Positions 35,240-44,436 of a DNA stretch of 64,000 nt are shown here, in pieces. The notes beneath the pieces are model-generated. The model had not been told where the DNA came from. It did not search any database and worked only from the letters and a program-made list of their open reading frames with translations. The stretch is from Burkholderia ambifaria (lineage in GTDB: Bacteria; Pseudomonadota; Gammaproteobacteria; Burkholderiales; Burkholderiaceae), in NCBI RefSeq assembly GCF_001443045.1, contig NZ_LKPJ01000020.1:1-64000 (forward strand). The letters run 5' to 3'. Every line of letters begins with the position of its first letter. Position 1 is the stretch's first letter. Position numbers and translations under genes: made by a program.

Positions 35240-37068
35240 TCTCCGTTTTGTATGGATGTCTGCGGTCAAAATGAACAGATGCGGATTGCGTCGAGATATT
35301 TACCATGCGAAATTAAAGGAGCACAGTGTCGATAAAAAATAATTTCGATAGACGACTTTCGGTATGTCCCACGTCGATCGAATTGGCTGGTTATTCGTCG
35401 ATTAAATTAAAAGGCAACTGATATTTATAGGGGGGATCAGTCAAGAACCCGATCTAATCGGACTGCGGAAATTTATTAGGTGAATGTGGAAATTTATTGT
35501 TGACGCGCCAGGATCGATTCGATACGCCGTCGGCTCTCGTTCGCCGAGTGCCGTCGCCATCAGATTCGCGCATGGCTCGCGTAGGCGCCGTGCTTGCAAG
35601 GTTGTCAAAAGGTGCTGAATGGAATCCGTACGGAATCGGCGGTAGCGACGAAAATTCATTGTGCAAGGGCGCTGCAATCAATTCAAATTCTGGCTTCCGC
35701 GTGCAATTCCGGTACTTCATCTGTCGATAAAAGACGGAGCGTCGAGTGAATCGGTTGATGATCGGCGAGGTTGATGCTGCCCGAAAAGTCGATCGTTCGA
35801 AAGCAGCATGTCATGTCGGAGAATTCGTCGACTAAAGATTTTGAAAGCGAATAAATATAAGATCGAAAATTATAAGAGAGATGGCAATCGGATGATCGCC
35901 AAATCAACGCGCGAGTTGACGGAAATGATTGAACCGCTTGCTCAAGACTTGTCATGCGACGGAGCGACGATCATTGCGGTTGATGCTGCGTTGGCAGTCG
36001 TGCACGTTTCCTGGACGCGATCATTGGAAATGAGCATAGCCATGCGTCGGACATCGATGTGCGTGATGTGTGAGTTCGTTTTCGGATGGTTCGTTTTACT
36101 TATGAAATTGGATGATGGCGCCGAAGCAGGGTGCGCTGAATGTTCCTGTGTGCCTCATTCAGTGCGAACGACCGGGATTCCGGCTGGGGCAGCATTTTCG
36201 ATTGACGTGCCGCCGTATGCGCCATCGGGCTCCGTTCGGCAACTGAGAGGCTCGTCGTCGCCGCCGAGTGAGCGCATATGGCTCGTGACCGAACAGGGTG
36301 TGTGGCGCACAACTTTTTTTTGCGAGCAGCGCGAGGCTCCATTTCAGTGTCGTAATGTGTTCGTACCATTGAAGACATCGTGTGTACCGCGATCGGCTCA
36401 CGGATTATCCACGCGTCTCGAAAATGGCCGTTTTTGACGTTCTGCTTGACGCGGGAGGAGGTGTCACACTTCGGGTTCGAGATTACCGTCTGTTACGGAT
36501 CTCGGCATCGATGTGAATTGTTCTGATGAAACAAGGCGGTCGATGAATACGTTTTCTTGAATCCTGTATAGGAAATTCAGAGAGCGCTCGCAAACGTTAA
36601 ACCCCGACTCGCACGAAAATTTTTCGAATCACTCTTGCACGATGCAGTTTGCAGGGAAATGTCCAATACAGCAGGCTGCGTTGCGTGTATTGACCGGAAC
36701 CCCCGCCAGGATTGGCTGGGCGCTTGATGTCGCCAGCGCTGCCATTCCTTGCAGCATTTGAATGAAATCGGTTGGCAAGAAATGGAACGAGCGTCCCTAT
36801 TCTGGAGAAGGGCGGTACATATTCTGAACGATCTGAATCTGATACTCAATGTTGCAAAAATATTACGTCAATGATCTGGATCAAGTTCGGTCGACTCTGT
36901 ATTGGCGTGATACACCGTTCTCTTGATTCTCAACAAATAATTAGTACCACATCGCCGCCTTGATGGATTCCGTCAACAATGAGGCGAGATCGGACACTGA
37001 CGGAACGGCCGTCGATTTAGCCGCATATGATGCGCTGCAGAAAATGCAAAAAATTGTTAAGGGCCGAG
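35240..37068. other. 1.8-kb AT-richer stretch without a supported gene
   Basis: This stretch is visibly richer in A and T than its neighbours. The longest open frame (35808-36437, plus strand) starts in low-complexity Lys/Asn codons, has scattered cysteines, no ribosome site and no family resemblance. I do not call it. The region upstream of 37069 probably holds the promoter of the AraC-type regulator. Confidence 0.4.
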
Positions 37069-38109
37069 ATGATGCAAACAGTGCCGAATGTAACGACAAC
37101 GGGGTTGAGAGTGAGCGGGGATCGAGGAAGAAGCATCGGTCGTCGGCGGGATAGCGTGATCATTCTGTTGCTCGACGGGTTTTCAATTATGCAAATGGGC
37201 CGGCTGGCCGCGGTATTCGAGCTTGCAAATCAGCTTGAACGCGTCGATGCCGCGTTTGCCGATCGTTACGAATTACGGCTCTACTCCAGTCATGGTGGCG
37301 CTGTTCGTTCGTCGTCGGGCGTACAGATCTGGACGGACGTGCCTCGCCCGCTCGATGCGAGCAGTGTGCAGGCAATGTTCGTGCTCGGCGGACAGGGGCG
37401 GGCGAGCGGTCTTGATGATTCCTTTATCACCTGGTTGCATCATGCTCATCAGCGCGCGCGCGTGGTGAAGGGAGATGGCGGCGGCGTCGAAATGCTGGCC
37501 GGGCTTCGCCTGAACCAGAAAGGTCAGGAAGCCGTGCCGCAAGCGGCGCTGGCCGCGTGCGATACAGGCGACCCGGCGCCGTCCGGCGACGACGAAGGCA
37601 TGTTTGCCGCAGCGTTGTCGATTGTCGTGCGCGACGCGGGTTACGAAATCGCGCAGGAGATCGTCGCATGCATGATGCCCGGCGAGAACAGAAAATTTGC
37701 GAGCGTTCTGTTTGGCGTGCAGGAGGCGCGAGCCAGCGAATTGATTCGCGCGGCCGCGCATCAACTCAGGAGCAATAGCGCGAATCGCATCTCGATCGCC
37801 AATGCAGCGCAGGCAGCCGCGATGAGCGAGCGGAATTTCCTGCGACGCTTCAAGAACGAAATCGGCGTGACGCCAACCGAGTTCGTGCTGCGCGTACGGC
37901 TCGAGAAAGCGTGCTCCATGCTGATCGAGACGGATTTGCCCGCCGACAAGGTCGCGCGGCGCGTCGGCCTTGGCAGCGGGGACCGGCTGGCCAAGCTGTT
38001 CCGTCAACATCTTTCGATGTCGCCGACGGAGTATCGCGCGGTCGCTCGTGAGCGAATGTTCACGTCGACGGATGGCTCGGATTGGCTGAACGGTACGTCG
38101 TCTCGATGA
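37069..38109 (+). CDS. GlxA-type AraC-family transcriptional regulator, copy 1
   Basis: A 346-residue protein with an N-terminal DJ-1/PfpI-like domain (about 28-200; VIILLLDGFSIMQMGRLAAV, MFVLGGQG). The C-terminal AraC domain with two helix-turn-helix units is at about 235-335 (ISIANAAQAAAMSERNFLRR; EIGVTPTEFVLRVRLEKA; KLFRQHLSMSPTEYRAVAR). The nucleophile elbow that carries Cys in active DJ-1 proteins reads VKGDGGGVEML, so no catalysis is expected and the domain is a sensor at most. The ATG at 37069 follows AAGGGCCGAG. It is paralogous to the regulator at 40.4 kb, and both stand before the exopolysaccharide operon. Confidence 0.87.
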   Translation: MMQTVPNVTTTGLRVSGDRGRSIGRRRDSVIILLLDGFSIMQMGRLAAVFELANQLERVDAAFADRYELRLYSSHGGAVRSSSGVQIWTDVPRPLDASSVQAMFVLGGQGRASGLDDSFITWLHHAHQRARVVKGDGGGVEMLAGLRLNQKGQEAVPQAALAACDTGDPAPSGDDEGMFAAALSIVVRDAGYEIAQEIVACMMPGENRKFASVLFGVQEARASELIRAAAHQLRSNSANRISIANAAQAAAMSERNFLRRFKNEIGVTPTEFVLRVRLEKACSMLIETDLPADKVARRVGLGSGDRLAKLFRQHLSMSPTEYRAVARERMFTSTDGSDWLNGTSSR

Positions 38110-38180
38110 AAATTGCTCCGCCGTGACGCCTGCTGGCGTCGGGCGGCCGATCCGGGCCTGGGCGCGATGCATGCTCGATT

Positions 38181-38642
38181 TCAGGCGAGCGTGTCGAAGT
38201 AGGCCCGGGTATTCGGATGAATCGTTTCATCGGCGACGATTTCGTCGGCGGTCGCCCAGCGGTATGCGGCGTGCTGCGCATTCGGCAGAGACACAAGGTC
38301 GAACTTGCCACGGAGCTTGTAGCCCATCACGACATAATGTGTCGAGATGCCGGGTTCACCGCCAAAGTTGTCTTCGTAGAGGTGATCGTAGATGCCGATC
38401 AGTTCGGCATCGCTCCGGTCCAGGCCGCTGCATCCGAGTTCGTCTTGCGCGATGCGATTGAACGCATCATCGAGACGTTCGTTCTTCCGGATCCGGCCTC
38501 CGGGCACGAACCAGAAACCTTGCGCGGGGCGATTGACGCGGTGACCGAGCAGGTACGCGTCATTGCCGTTCGAGATGATCAGGTCGATCGCAACGAGCGG
38601 GGTTGCGTCGACGACGCGCAAGAAAGTGTCCAGCGGAAGCAT
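38181..38642 (-). CDS. gmm: GDP-mannose mannosyl hydrolase (Nudix family)
   Basis: A 153-residue Nudix protein starting MLPLDTFLRVVDATPLVAID. The Nudix-like box is GGRIRKNERLDDAFNRIAQDELG; it departs from the standard REUXEE pattern, as Gmm enzymes do. GFWFVPGG and YDHLYEDNFGG are also Gmm-like. It hydrolyses GDP-mannose or GDP-glucose to GDP and the free sugar. GDP-mannose is made by ManC at 41.4 kb and used by Gmd at 48.3 kb, so it may tune the precursor pool. The ATG at 38642 is preferred to the longer frame because the family starts here. Confidence 0.87.
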   Translation of the reverse strand: MLPLDTFLRVVDATPLVAIDLIISNGNDAYLLGHRVNRPAQGFWFVPGGRIRKNERLDDAFNRIAQDELGCSGLDRSDAELIGIYDHLYEDNFGGEPGISTHYVVMGYKLRGKFDLVSLPNAQHAAYRWATADEIVADETIHPNTRAYFDTLA

Positions 38643-38966
38643 GACTGATCGGCTCCAGGAAATCTGTCGAAGTGCACGGGTATTGTTCTGCACTCGAATG
38701 CAATTCGGTTACCGGCGTGACGTGCCGGCGTTGCCGATGCTCGAGCGACGGATGTGCGTCTGCATGCATCTCATCATGGCCGGCCGAGGTTGCGCGCGTC
38801 GGCCAAAACACCGAAGCAATCCGCCAATCGCATCGGGCGCGACGGCGCAATGCCTGTCGAGAATTGCGTGCGCGCGCATCGATACATTTTCATTCGGCCA
38901 TGATCGTGGTCGTAGCCGCCATCTCATTTCGAAACGGTCGATTCGACGTTAGTCTTTCGTCTGGCC

Positions 38967-39042
38967 TTTCGAGGAGATGCGTTCACCCCGGAACTCTCCT
39001 CGGAATTTTTCCTGCGCGCCATCTGGCGCGCAGGCCTTTTTA
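38967..39042 (+). ncRNA. candidate small RNA with two hairpins and a terminator
   Basis: Hairpin 1 pairs 38967-38977 with 38995-39005 (11 bp including one G-U pair, core CGAGGAGA/TCTCCTCG). Hairpin 2 pairs 39011-39021 with 39023-39033 or nearby (CCTGCGCGCCA/TGGCGCGCAGG) and is followed by CCTTTTTATT, a good intrinsic terminator. No coding gene ends before it: the gmm gene is divergent and its start is 320 bases away. The 5' end and promoter are not identified. Confidence 0.45.
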
Positions 39043-39440
39043 TTCCTCACGGGTCGAGCTGAACGTGCTGCGATTGTCAGTCGCCGTCGTTCGAATCGTG
39101 GAACCGCAAGACGAGACGTGTCGTCCGGCGTCGCGAATAGCGAAGCAGTGCGAACAGTATCTCGAGCCGAACGTTCATCGATCGGGAAGCTATGCCGAGT
39201 GCGGTGGATCACCGCGTGTCTCGCATCATCGCCCGAGCACAATCTGAAACCGGCCTGATGTCGCCGCGCACGTCGCTTCCGTGACGCGCGCGGCGACGCG
39301 CATTGCCGGTCGAAAACATGCGCTAACCGATTGGCGGAATCGTCGGAACAATTGTCATGTCGGACATGCTGCGTTGCAATACGCTAGCGGCATCGTACCG
39401 CGCGTGGTTGGATGCGCGAGACCATTGCCGCCAACGGAGC

Positions 39441-39707
39441 ATGGCCGATATGAACGTCGTTCTTCTGATCTTCTCGAGGCTCTGCTTCGTGTGGATTCTC
39501 TTCTACCTCGTCTTCAGCGCCGCGTCGGGTCTTTGGGCCGGCGCACGACATGGTCAGGGGCTGCTGTTGCTCGAATTTCAGTCGCGTCGAGCCCGTGGCT
39601 CGCGTGAAGTGGCGCGAGCGCGAATCCTGAAGAGAATGGCGCTGTCCGTGATGTTTGCGCTTCCCGCAGGCATTGCGTCGCTCATTGCGAGCGCGGTGAT
39701 GTCATAG
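39441..39707 (+). CDS. small membrane protein of unknown function
   Basis: An 88-residue protein with two hydrophobic segments (VVLLIFSRLCFVWILFYLVF near 5-25; MALSVMFALPAGIASLIASA near 65-85) separated by a basic loop. CGGAG stands just before the ATG. I do not recognise a family. The 670 bases after it (39708-40381) hold no supported gene. Confidence 0.5.
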   Translation: MADMNVVLLIFSRLCFVWILFYLVFSAASGLWAGARHGQGLLLLEFQSRRARGSREVARARILKRMALSVMFALPAGIASLIASAVMS

Positions 39708-40381
39708 ACGATCACATTCGCAGATATATGCCCGGGCTTGATGCATATGCCGGGCGGATAGCCGGACCTCCCGCGAAATACGCCGGAAACGAAGGCAGCC
39801 GGCCGCTGCATCGCAGCGTCAGCATGCTTCGCCGAATGCCGGAATGGCGGATCCAGGCTAGTCGGCTTCGCACGATGCTTGTGGCCGAATACGTCGAATC
39901 GACGCTGGCCGAACATGATCGGCGCTGATCGCATTGTGCCGCCGTGTGGCCGCACTTTACGGCGGCGAATCGGTTCTTCCAGGATGATGCTGCCCATGTG
40001 CGAGCGTGCCGCATCACATCCAGCGGCGCCGCGATTCATGTAAGCACGTGCCGCGCGCCTTGCCGGACGGGCGACGACCAGCGGTGCATGCGGTGCCGCT
40101 GCAATCGTCCTGTCATCTCCGTCGCATGTCACCCGCTCGCAGCGTGATCGTTGCCGCTCCGCCACCATCGTCGTCCTTAATTTCGCTGCGGCGAGCTAGT
40201 CAGAAACCGCCAGGATTTGGCCGATCAGGGAAATCCCGCAGACTAATCCGACGACTGTTTGTTCGATTCGGCCAGTGTTTAAACGCCACTCGGCGCCCTC
40301 GGTATGATGCGTTGCAACGGAGCAAAAAACATCGACCAAAGACGGCAAAAGTTGATTGGACTGAATGTCCGAGAGCACGCT

Positions 40382-41347
40382 ATGACGCACATGGTTGTCG
40401 ATCATTCGAGTGATGGGGCGGCAGCGGATGATGGGGGGAAGCGGTCACGCAGGAATCGGAACATCGGCGTTGTCATCTTCGATGGATTCTCGTTGTTTGC
40501 AGCTGGCGCGGTGTTCGAGGTATTCGAAGTAGCCAACGAAATCTATGCACCGCGAGCAACCGGACGTCCGCTCTACGACATTCGGTTCTATTCGTCGAAG
40601 GGTGGAAACATCGTCTGGTCGTCAGCCATCAGCGTGCGGACATCGGCATGCGATGCCGGATCGGCGAATGCGTTCGACGCGTTGTTCGTTGCAGGCGGAG
40701 AAGGTGCGCGGCGCGCCGCGCGCGACGCCCGAATGATTGACTGGTTGCGGGTCGTGCTGCCGAAGACGGGCATGGTCGAACCGATCGGCGAAGGCAGGAT
40801 GTTGATCGATGCCGCGCGAACGGGTTCGCTCACGACCGATGTGGTGAACGCGATGCGCGACGGCTACGAGCCGGCGAGAGCAGCACTGGCGCTGGTTGAG
40901 CGCGATCTGGGTGGCGATGCCGTGCGCGGAATCGCGGCGCGCCTCGCGATGAATGACGCACTCGCCCCGGTCGAACAGGATGGCGACACAGGTAATGGCG
41001 TACCCGCCGACCGGGTTCGGGCGGCGCAGATTTGGTTGCGAAAGAACTGTGAACGAGCGATATCCGTCAGCGACGCAGTGCGCGTCGCTGCCATGAGTGA
41101 ACGGAACTTCCTGCGCCATTTCAAGCAGGAAATCGGAATGACGCCGTCGGAATTCCTGCTGCAGGTTCGCCTGGAGCGCACGGTGCAGCTCTTGATGGAA
41201 ACCGATTTGCCGATCGGCACGATCGCGCGGCGATGCGGGTGGGGAAATGGTGATCGCCTGGCCAAGATTTTCAGGCGGCACCTGGACGTGACGCCTTCGG
41301 AATACCGGTCCCGCGCACGTTCGAGCGAGACGGAACAGGAATTGTAG
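40382..41347 (+). CDS. GlxA-type AraC-family transcriptional regulator, copy 2
   Basis: A 321-residue paralogue of the regulator at 37.1 kb. The DJ-1/PfpI-like domain is at about 25-185 (IGVVIFDGFSLFAAGAVFEV; LFVAGGEGARRAARD) and the AraC DNA-binding domain at about 215-310 (ISVSDAVRVAAMSERNFLRH; EIGMTPSEFLLQVRLERT). The Cys of active DJ-1 enzymes is again missing (EPIGEGRMLI). Its stop lies 90 bases before manC in the same direction, so it is the closest candidate regulator of the exopolysaccharide operon. The start at 40382 (MTHMVVDHSS) puts the sensor domain at residue 27. Confidence 0.87.
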   Translation: MTHMVVDHSSDGAAADDGGKRSRRNRNIGVVIFDGFSLFAAGAVFEVFEVANEIYAPRATGRPLYDIRFYSSKGGNIVWSSAISVRTSACDAGSANAFDALFVAGGEGARRAARDARMIDWLRVVLPKTGMVEPIGEGRMLIDAARTGSLTTDVVNAMRDGYEPARAALALVERDLGGDAVRGIAARLAMNDALAPVEQDGDTGNGVPADRVRAAQIWLRKNCERAISVSDAVRVAAMSERNFLRHFKQEIGMTPSEFLLQVRLERTVQLLMETDLPIGTIARRCGWGNGDRLAKIFRRHLDVTPSEYRSRARSSETEQEL

Positions 41348-41365
41348 AAAAAGCTGGGTCGGCCT

Positions 41366-41396
41366 CGAGAATGACAAAACACGTTCTCGCGGTTTT
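41366..41396 (+). terminator. possible weak terminator between the regulator and manC
   Basis: CGAGAA and TTCTCG form a 6-bp stem with a 12-base loop, followed by CGGTTTT. It may separate the regulator transcript from the exopolysaccharide operon. Confidence 0.3.
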
Positions 41397-41437
41397 GCAG
41401 ATCAAATTCATTGCCTGAGAGAATAGGAGTGCAGATC

Positions 41438-42955
41438 ATGTCGGCGTCCATCGATACAGCACGAAGCGAGGCAGGACACATCGGATCGGATCATGGAGAT
41501 TCGCTCGACGTGAAGGTCCGCGTCGCACCGGTTGTTCTCGCAGGCGGATCGGGATCGCGCTTGTGGCCCATGTCGCGAGAGCAGTATCCGAAGCAGTTGA
41601 TCGGCGTACTGGGCGCGGACTCCTTGCTGCAGGCAACCGTCCAGCGCATGACGGGTTTTTCGATCGGGGAAGGCGACGTATCGGCGCCCATCGTCGTTTG
41701 CGGTGAAGAGCATCGATTCGTTACGGCCGAGCAGCTTCGGGCCAGCGGACTCGACGCCCGCATCATCGTCGAGCCGACCCGGCGGGATACGGCCCCTGCG
41801 CTGACCCTTGCGGCTGCCGCTGCCTGTGCGGACGGGCAAGACGCGATCGTCGTTGCCATGCCGGCTGATCACGCTATTGCCGATACGGCTGCGTTTCATC
41901 GCGCGATCGAACTGGCGGTGGACCATGCGCGGCGCGGCGCGATCGCGACGCTAGGCGTGCCGCCGACCCGGCCCGATTCGGGTTTCGGTTACATCAAGAT
42001 TGGCGAAGCGCTGGGCGCGGGCGCACACCGGATCGAACGATTCGTCGAGAAACCGGCTGCCGAACTCGCCGCACAGTACGTCGAGGCGGGTTCGTACTGG
42101 TGGAACAGCGGCATTTTCGTCGTGCGCGCGAGCGTCTGGCTCGACACGTTGCGCGCGCTTCAGCCTGACATGCACGCGGCCTGCATGACGGCACATGTGC
42201 AAGGTACCAACGACGGTCCGTTCTTCCGTCCGCATGACGATGCCTTTCGTCAGTCGCCGTCGGATTCTATCGATTACGCGGTGATGGAACGTCTTGCGTC
42301 CGAGGCGAGCACGGTGGACGGCGTAGTCGTGCCGCTCGATGCGGGCTGGTCCGATCTTGGCTCGTGGGATGCGGTCTGGGAAGCACTCGACAAGGATCCG
42401 GACGGCAACGTCGGGCGCGGCAAGGTCGTGTTCGAAGGTGCAACGTCGAGCTTCGTGCATTCGGAAGGGCGACTCGTCGCATGCGTGGGCATGACCAATG
42501 CCATCGTCGTCGAGACCGCCGACGCGGTGCTCGTCGCCGACCGCTCGCGCGTGCAGGACGTGAAGGGCCTGGTGAATCGGATCCGCGCGCAGCAGGCGCC
42601 GGAAGCCGACACGCACCGGAAGGTACGACGCCCGTGGGGCTATTACGACTCGATCGATCACGGCGCTCGATTCCAGGTCAAGCGAATCGTCGTGCATCCG
42701 GGCGGTCGATTGTCGCTCCAGTTGCACCACCACCGTGCCGAACACTGGATCGTCGTGAGCGGGACCGCGCTCGTTACCCGCGGAGACGAGCAATTCATGC
42801 TCGGCGAAAACGAGTCCACATACATTCCGCTTGGCGTCACGCATCGGCTCGAGAACCCGGGCAAGTTGCCGCTCGAGCTCATTGAAGTGCAATCGGGATC
42901 GTATCTCGGAGAGGACGACATCGTGCGGTTCGATGATACGTACGGGCGAGCTTAA
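41438..42955 (+). CDS. manC: mannose-1-phosphate guanylyltransferase/mannose-6-phosphate isomerase
   Basis: A 505-residue bifunctional enzyme. The nucleotidyl-transferase domain (about 28-315) has LAGGSGSRLWPMSREQYPKQ and the FVEKP active-site motif. The C-terminal type II isomerase cupin (about 390-495) has GRLSLQLHHHRAEHWIVVSG. It makes GDP-mannose, the starting point for Gmd and Fcl downstream. The ATG at 41438 follows ATAGGAG. A bceA-like gene is the equivalent at the start of Burkholderia cepacian loci. Confidence 0.94.
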   Translation: MSASIDTARSEAGHIGSDHGDSLDVKVRVAPVVLAGGSGSRLWPMSREQYPKQLIGVLGADSLLQATVQRMTGFSIGEGDVSAPIVVCGEEHRFVTAEQLRASGLDARIIVEPTRRDTAPALTLAAAAACADGQDAIVVAMPADHAIADTAAFHRAIELAVDHARRGAIATLGVPPTRPDSGFGYIKIGEALGAGAHRIERFVEKPAAELAAQYVEAGSYWWNSGIFVVRASVWLDTLRALQPDMHAACMTAHVQGTNDGPFFRPHDDAFRQSPSDSIDYAVMERLASEASTVDGVVVPLDAGWSDLGSWDAVWEALDKDPDGNVGRGKVVFEGATSSFVHSEGRLVACVGMTNAIVVETADAVLVADRSRVQDVKGLVNRIRAQQAPEADTHRKVRRPWGYYDSIDHGARFQVKRIVVHPGGRLSLQLHHHRAEHWIVVSGTALVTRGDEQFMLGENESTYIPLGVTHRLENPGKLPLELIEVQSGSYLGEDDIVRFDDTYGRA

Positions 42956-43000
42956 TGCTCCGATTCGACTGTGATCGTTGGCGTCAGACGGGAGATTGAA

Positions 43001-44380
43001 ATGTTCGGTCTACAAGGCATGATGGCTCGACTCGTGGATATCGCGTTGATCGTCGCCGGCTCGCTGCTTGCGTCGCACTTTCGATACCAGGCGGTTTCAG
43101 TAGGGCACGTCGACAGCGCACTCGTCACATTCGCGATTGCGTTCACGCTGGTGCTGTTTCCGGTGTTCGGCGTGTACGAATCGTGGCGTGGCCGGTCGAT
43201 GTTGAGGCTGAGCGGGAAGATCTCGCTCGCGTGGCTTGTCGTTCAGGCATGCGGCATCGTGTTGATGTTCTCGCTGCACCGCTCGGATGTGGTTTCCAGG
43301 CTGTGGTTCGTGTACTGGACCGCGATGACGGGAGGTGCGCTGATCGCATCGCGAATCGGCGCGCATCTCTTCCTGCGCAGTGTTCGGCATGCAGGCATCA
43401 ACCTGCGCAGTGTCGCGGTGGTCGGGCATGCACAGCACTGCCAGCAGGTCGTTCGGAACATCGAGGAGTCGCCGGCCAGCGGCTTTCGTCCGGCGGCCAT
43501 ATTCGACCTGCGCCCGATCATCGCAAATGCTTCGAATCGTGTGCCGGTATTCACGGAGCTCGATGAGTTCGCGCAGTTTGTTCGTGAGAACGGTGTCCGG
43601 GAAATCTGGCTTGCGCTGCCTTTGTCGGAAGAGGCGACCGTGCTGCGGTTCGTCAATGCGTTCGGCGACGATCTCGTCAATATCCGCTTTATTCCCGATG
43701 TGCGCAGCGTCGCGCTGTTCGACGGCGCGATGATCGATCTCATCGGCGCGCCGGCGATCAATCTCGTGGCCTCGCCGATGCCGCGCCAGGCGATGTGGCA
43801 GAAGGAAGTGTTCGATCGCCTGTTCGCGGCAGTCGCGCTGATGGCGCTGTTGCCACTGATGGTGGTGATCGCCGTCGCGGTGAAGTTGTCGTCGCGTGGG
43901 CCGGTGTTCTTCAAGCAATACCGCAAGGGTGCCGACGGGCGCAAATTCCAGATCCTCAAGTTCCGCACGATGCGCGTGCACGCCGAACAGGCAGGCGTGG
44001 TGACGCAGGCGACGAAGAGCGACTCGCGCATCACACGGGTCGGACGTTTTCTCAGGCGCACCAGTCTCGACGAGCTGCCGCAGTTCCTTAACGTGTTGCG
44101 CGGCGAGATGTCGGTGGTGGGGCCGAGGCCGCACGCCATCGAGCATGATCGGATTTATCAGAAAGTCGTCGATGGGTACATCCATCGTTATCGGATCAAG
44201 CCGGGGATTACCGGATGGGCCCAGGTGAACGGGTATCGCGGGGAAACCGATCGGCTCGAGAAGATGCAGAAGCGCGTCGAGTACGACCTCTATTACCTGC
44301 GGAACTGGTCATTTGCGCTGGATATGCGGATCGTGTTGGCGACGGTGGCGAAGGGGTTGGTGAATGCGAATGCTTACTGA
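43001..44380 (+). CDS. undecaprenyl-phosphate glucose phosphotransferase, WcaJ-like
   Basis: A 459-residue protein with four N-terminal membrane helices, a cytosolic CoA-binding-like region (about 135-245) and a fifth hydrophobic segment near 275. The C-terminal sugar transferase domain has GPVFFKQYRKGADGRKFQIL, KFRTM, RVGRFLRRTSLDELPQFLNV and MSVVGPRP. It loads the first hexose-1-phosphate (probably glucose) on the lipid carrier. The start at 43001 follows GGGAGA. Confidence 0.93.
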   Translation: MFGLQGMMARLVDIALIVAGSLLASHFRYQAVSVGHVDSALVTFAIAFTLVLFPVFGVYESWRGRSMLRLSGKISLAWLVVQACGIVLMFSLHRSDVVSRLWFVYWTAMTGGALIASRIGAHLFLRSVRHAGINLRSVAVVGHAQHCQQVVRNIEESPASGFRPAAIFDLRPIIANASNRVPVFTELDEFAQFVRENGVREIWLALPLSEEATVLRFVNAFGDDLVNIRFIPDVRSVALFDGAMIDLIGAPAINLVASPMPRQAMWQKEVFDRLFAAVALMALLPLMVVIAVAVKLSSRGPVFFKQYRKGADGRKFQILKFRTMRVHAEQAGVVTQATKSDSRITRVGRFLRRTSLDELPQFLNVLRGEMSVVGPRPHAIEHDRIYQKVVDGYIHRYRIKPGITGWAQVNGYRGETDRLEKMQKRVEYDLYYLRNWSFALDMRIVLATVAKGLVNANAY

Positions 44381-44436
44381 GCGGTTTTCGACGTCGTGAT
44401 TTGTCGCGTCTCTAAACATAAACCGGGGAAGACGAG

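Noticed and set aside
35808-36437. 209-codon open frame in the AT-rich gap
   Set aside because: No ribosome site, no family pattern, uneven composition with low-complexity start. It looks like chance in a region with few stops.
39720-39770. Repeated ATATGCCCGGG/ATATGCCGGGC stretch as an operator or small repeat
   Set aside because: Only two imperfect copies with no spacing or promoter context; not enough to call.
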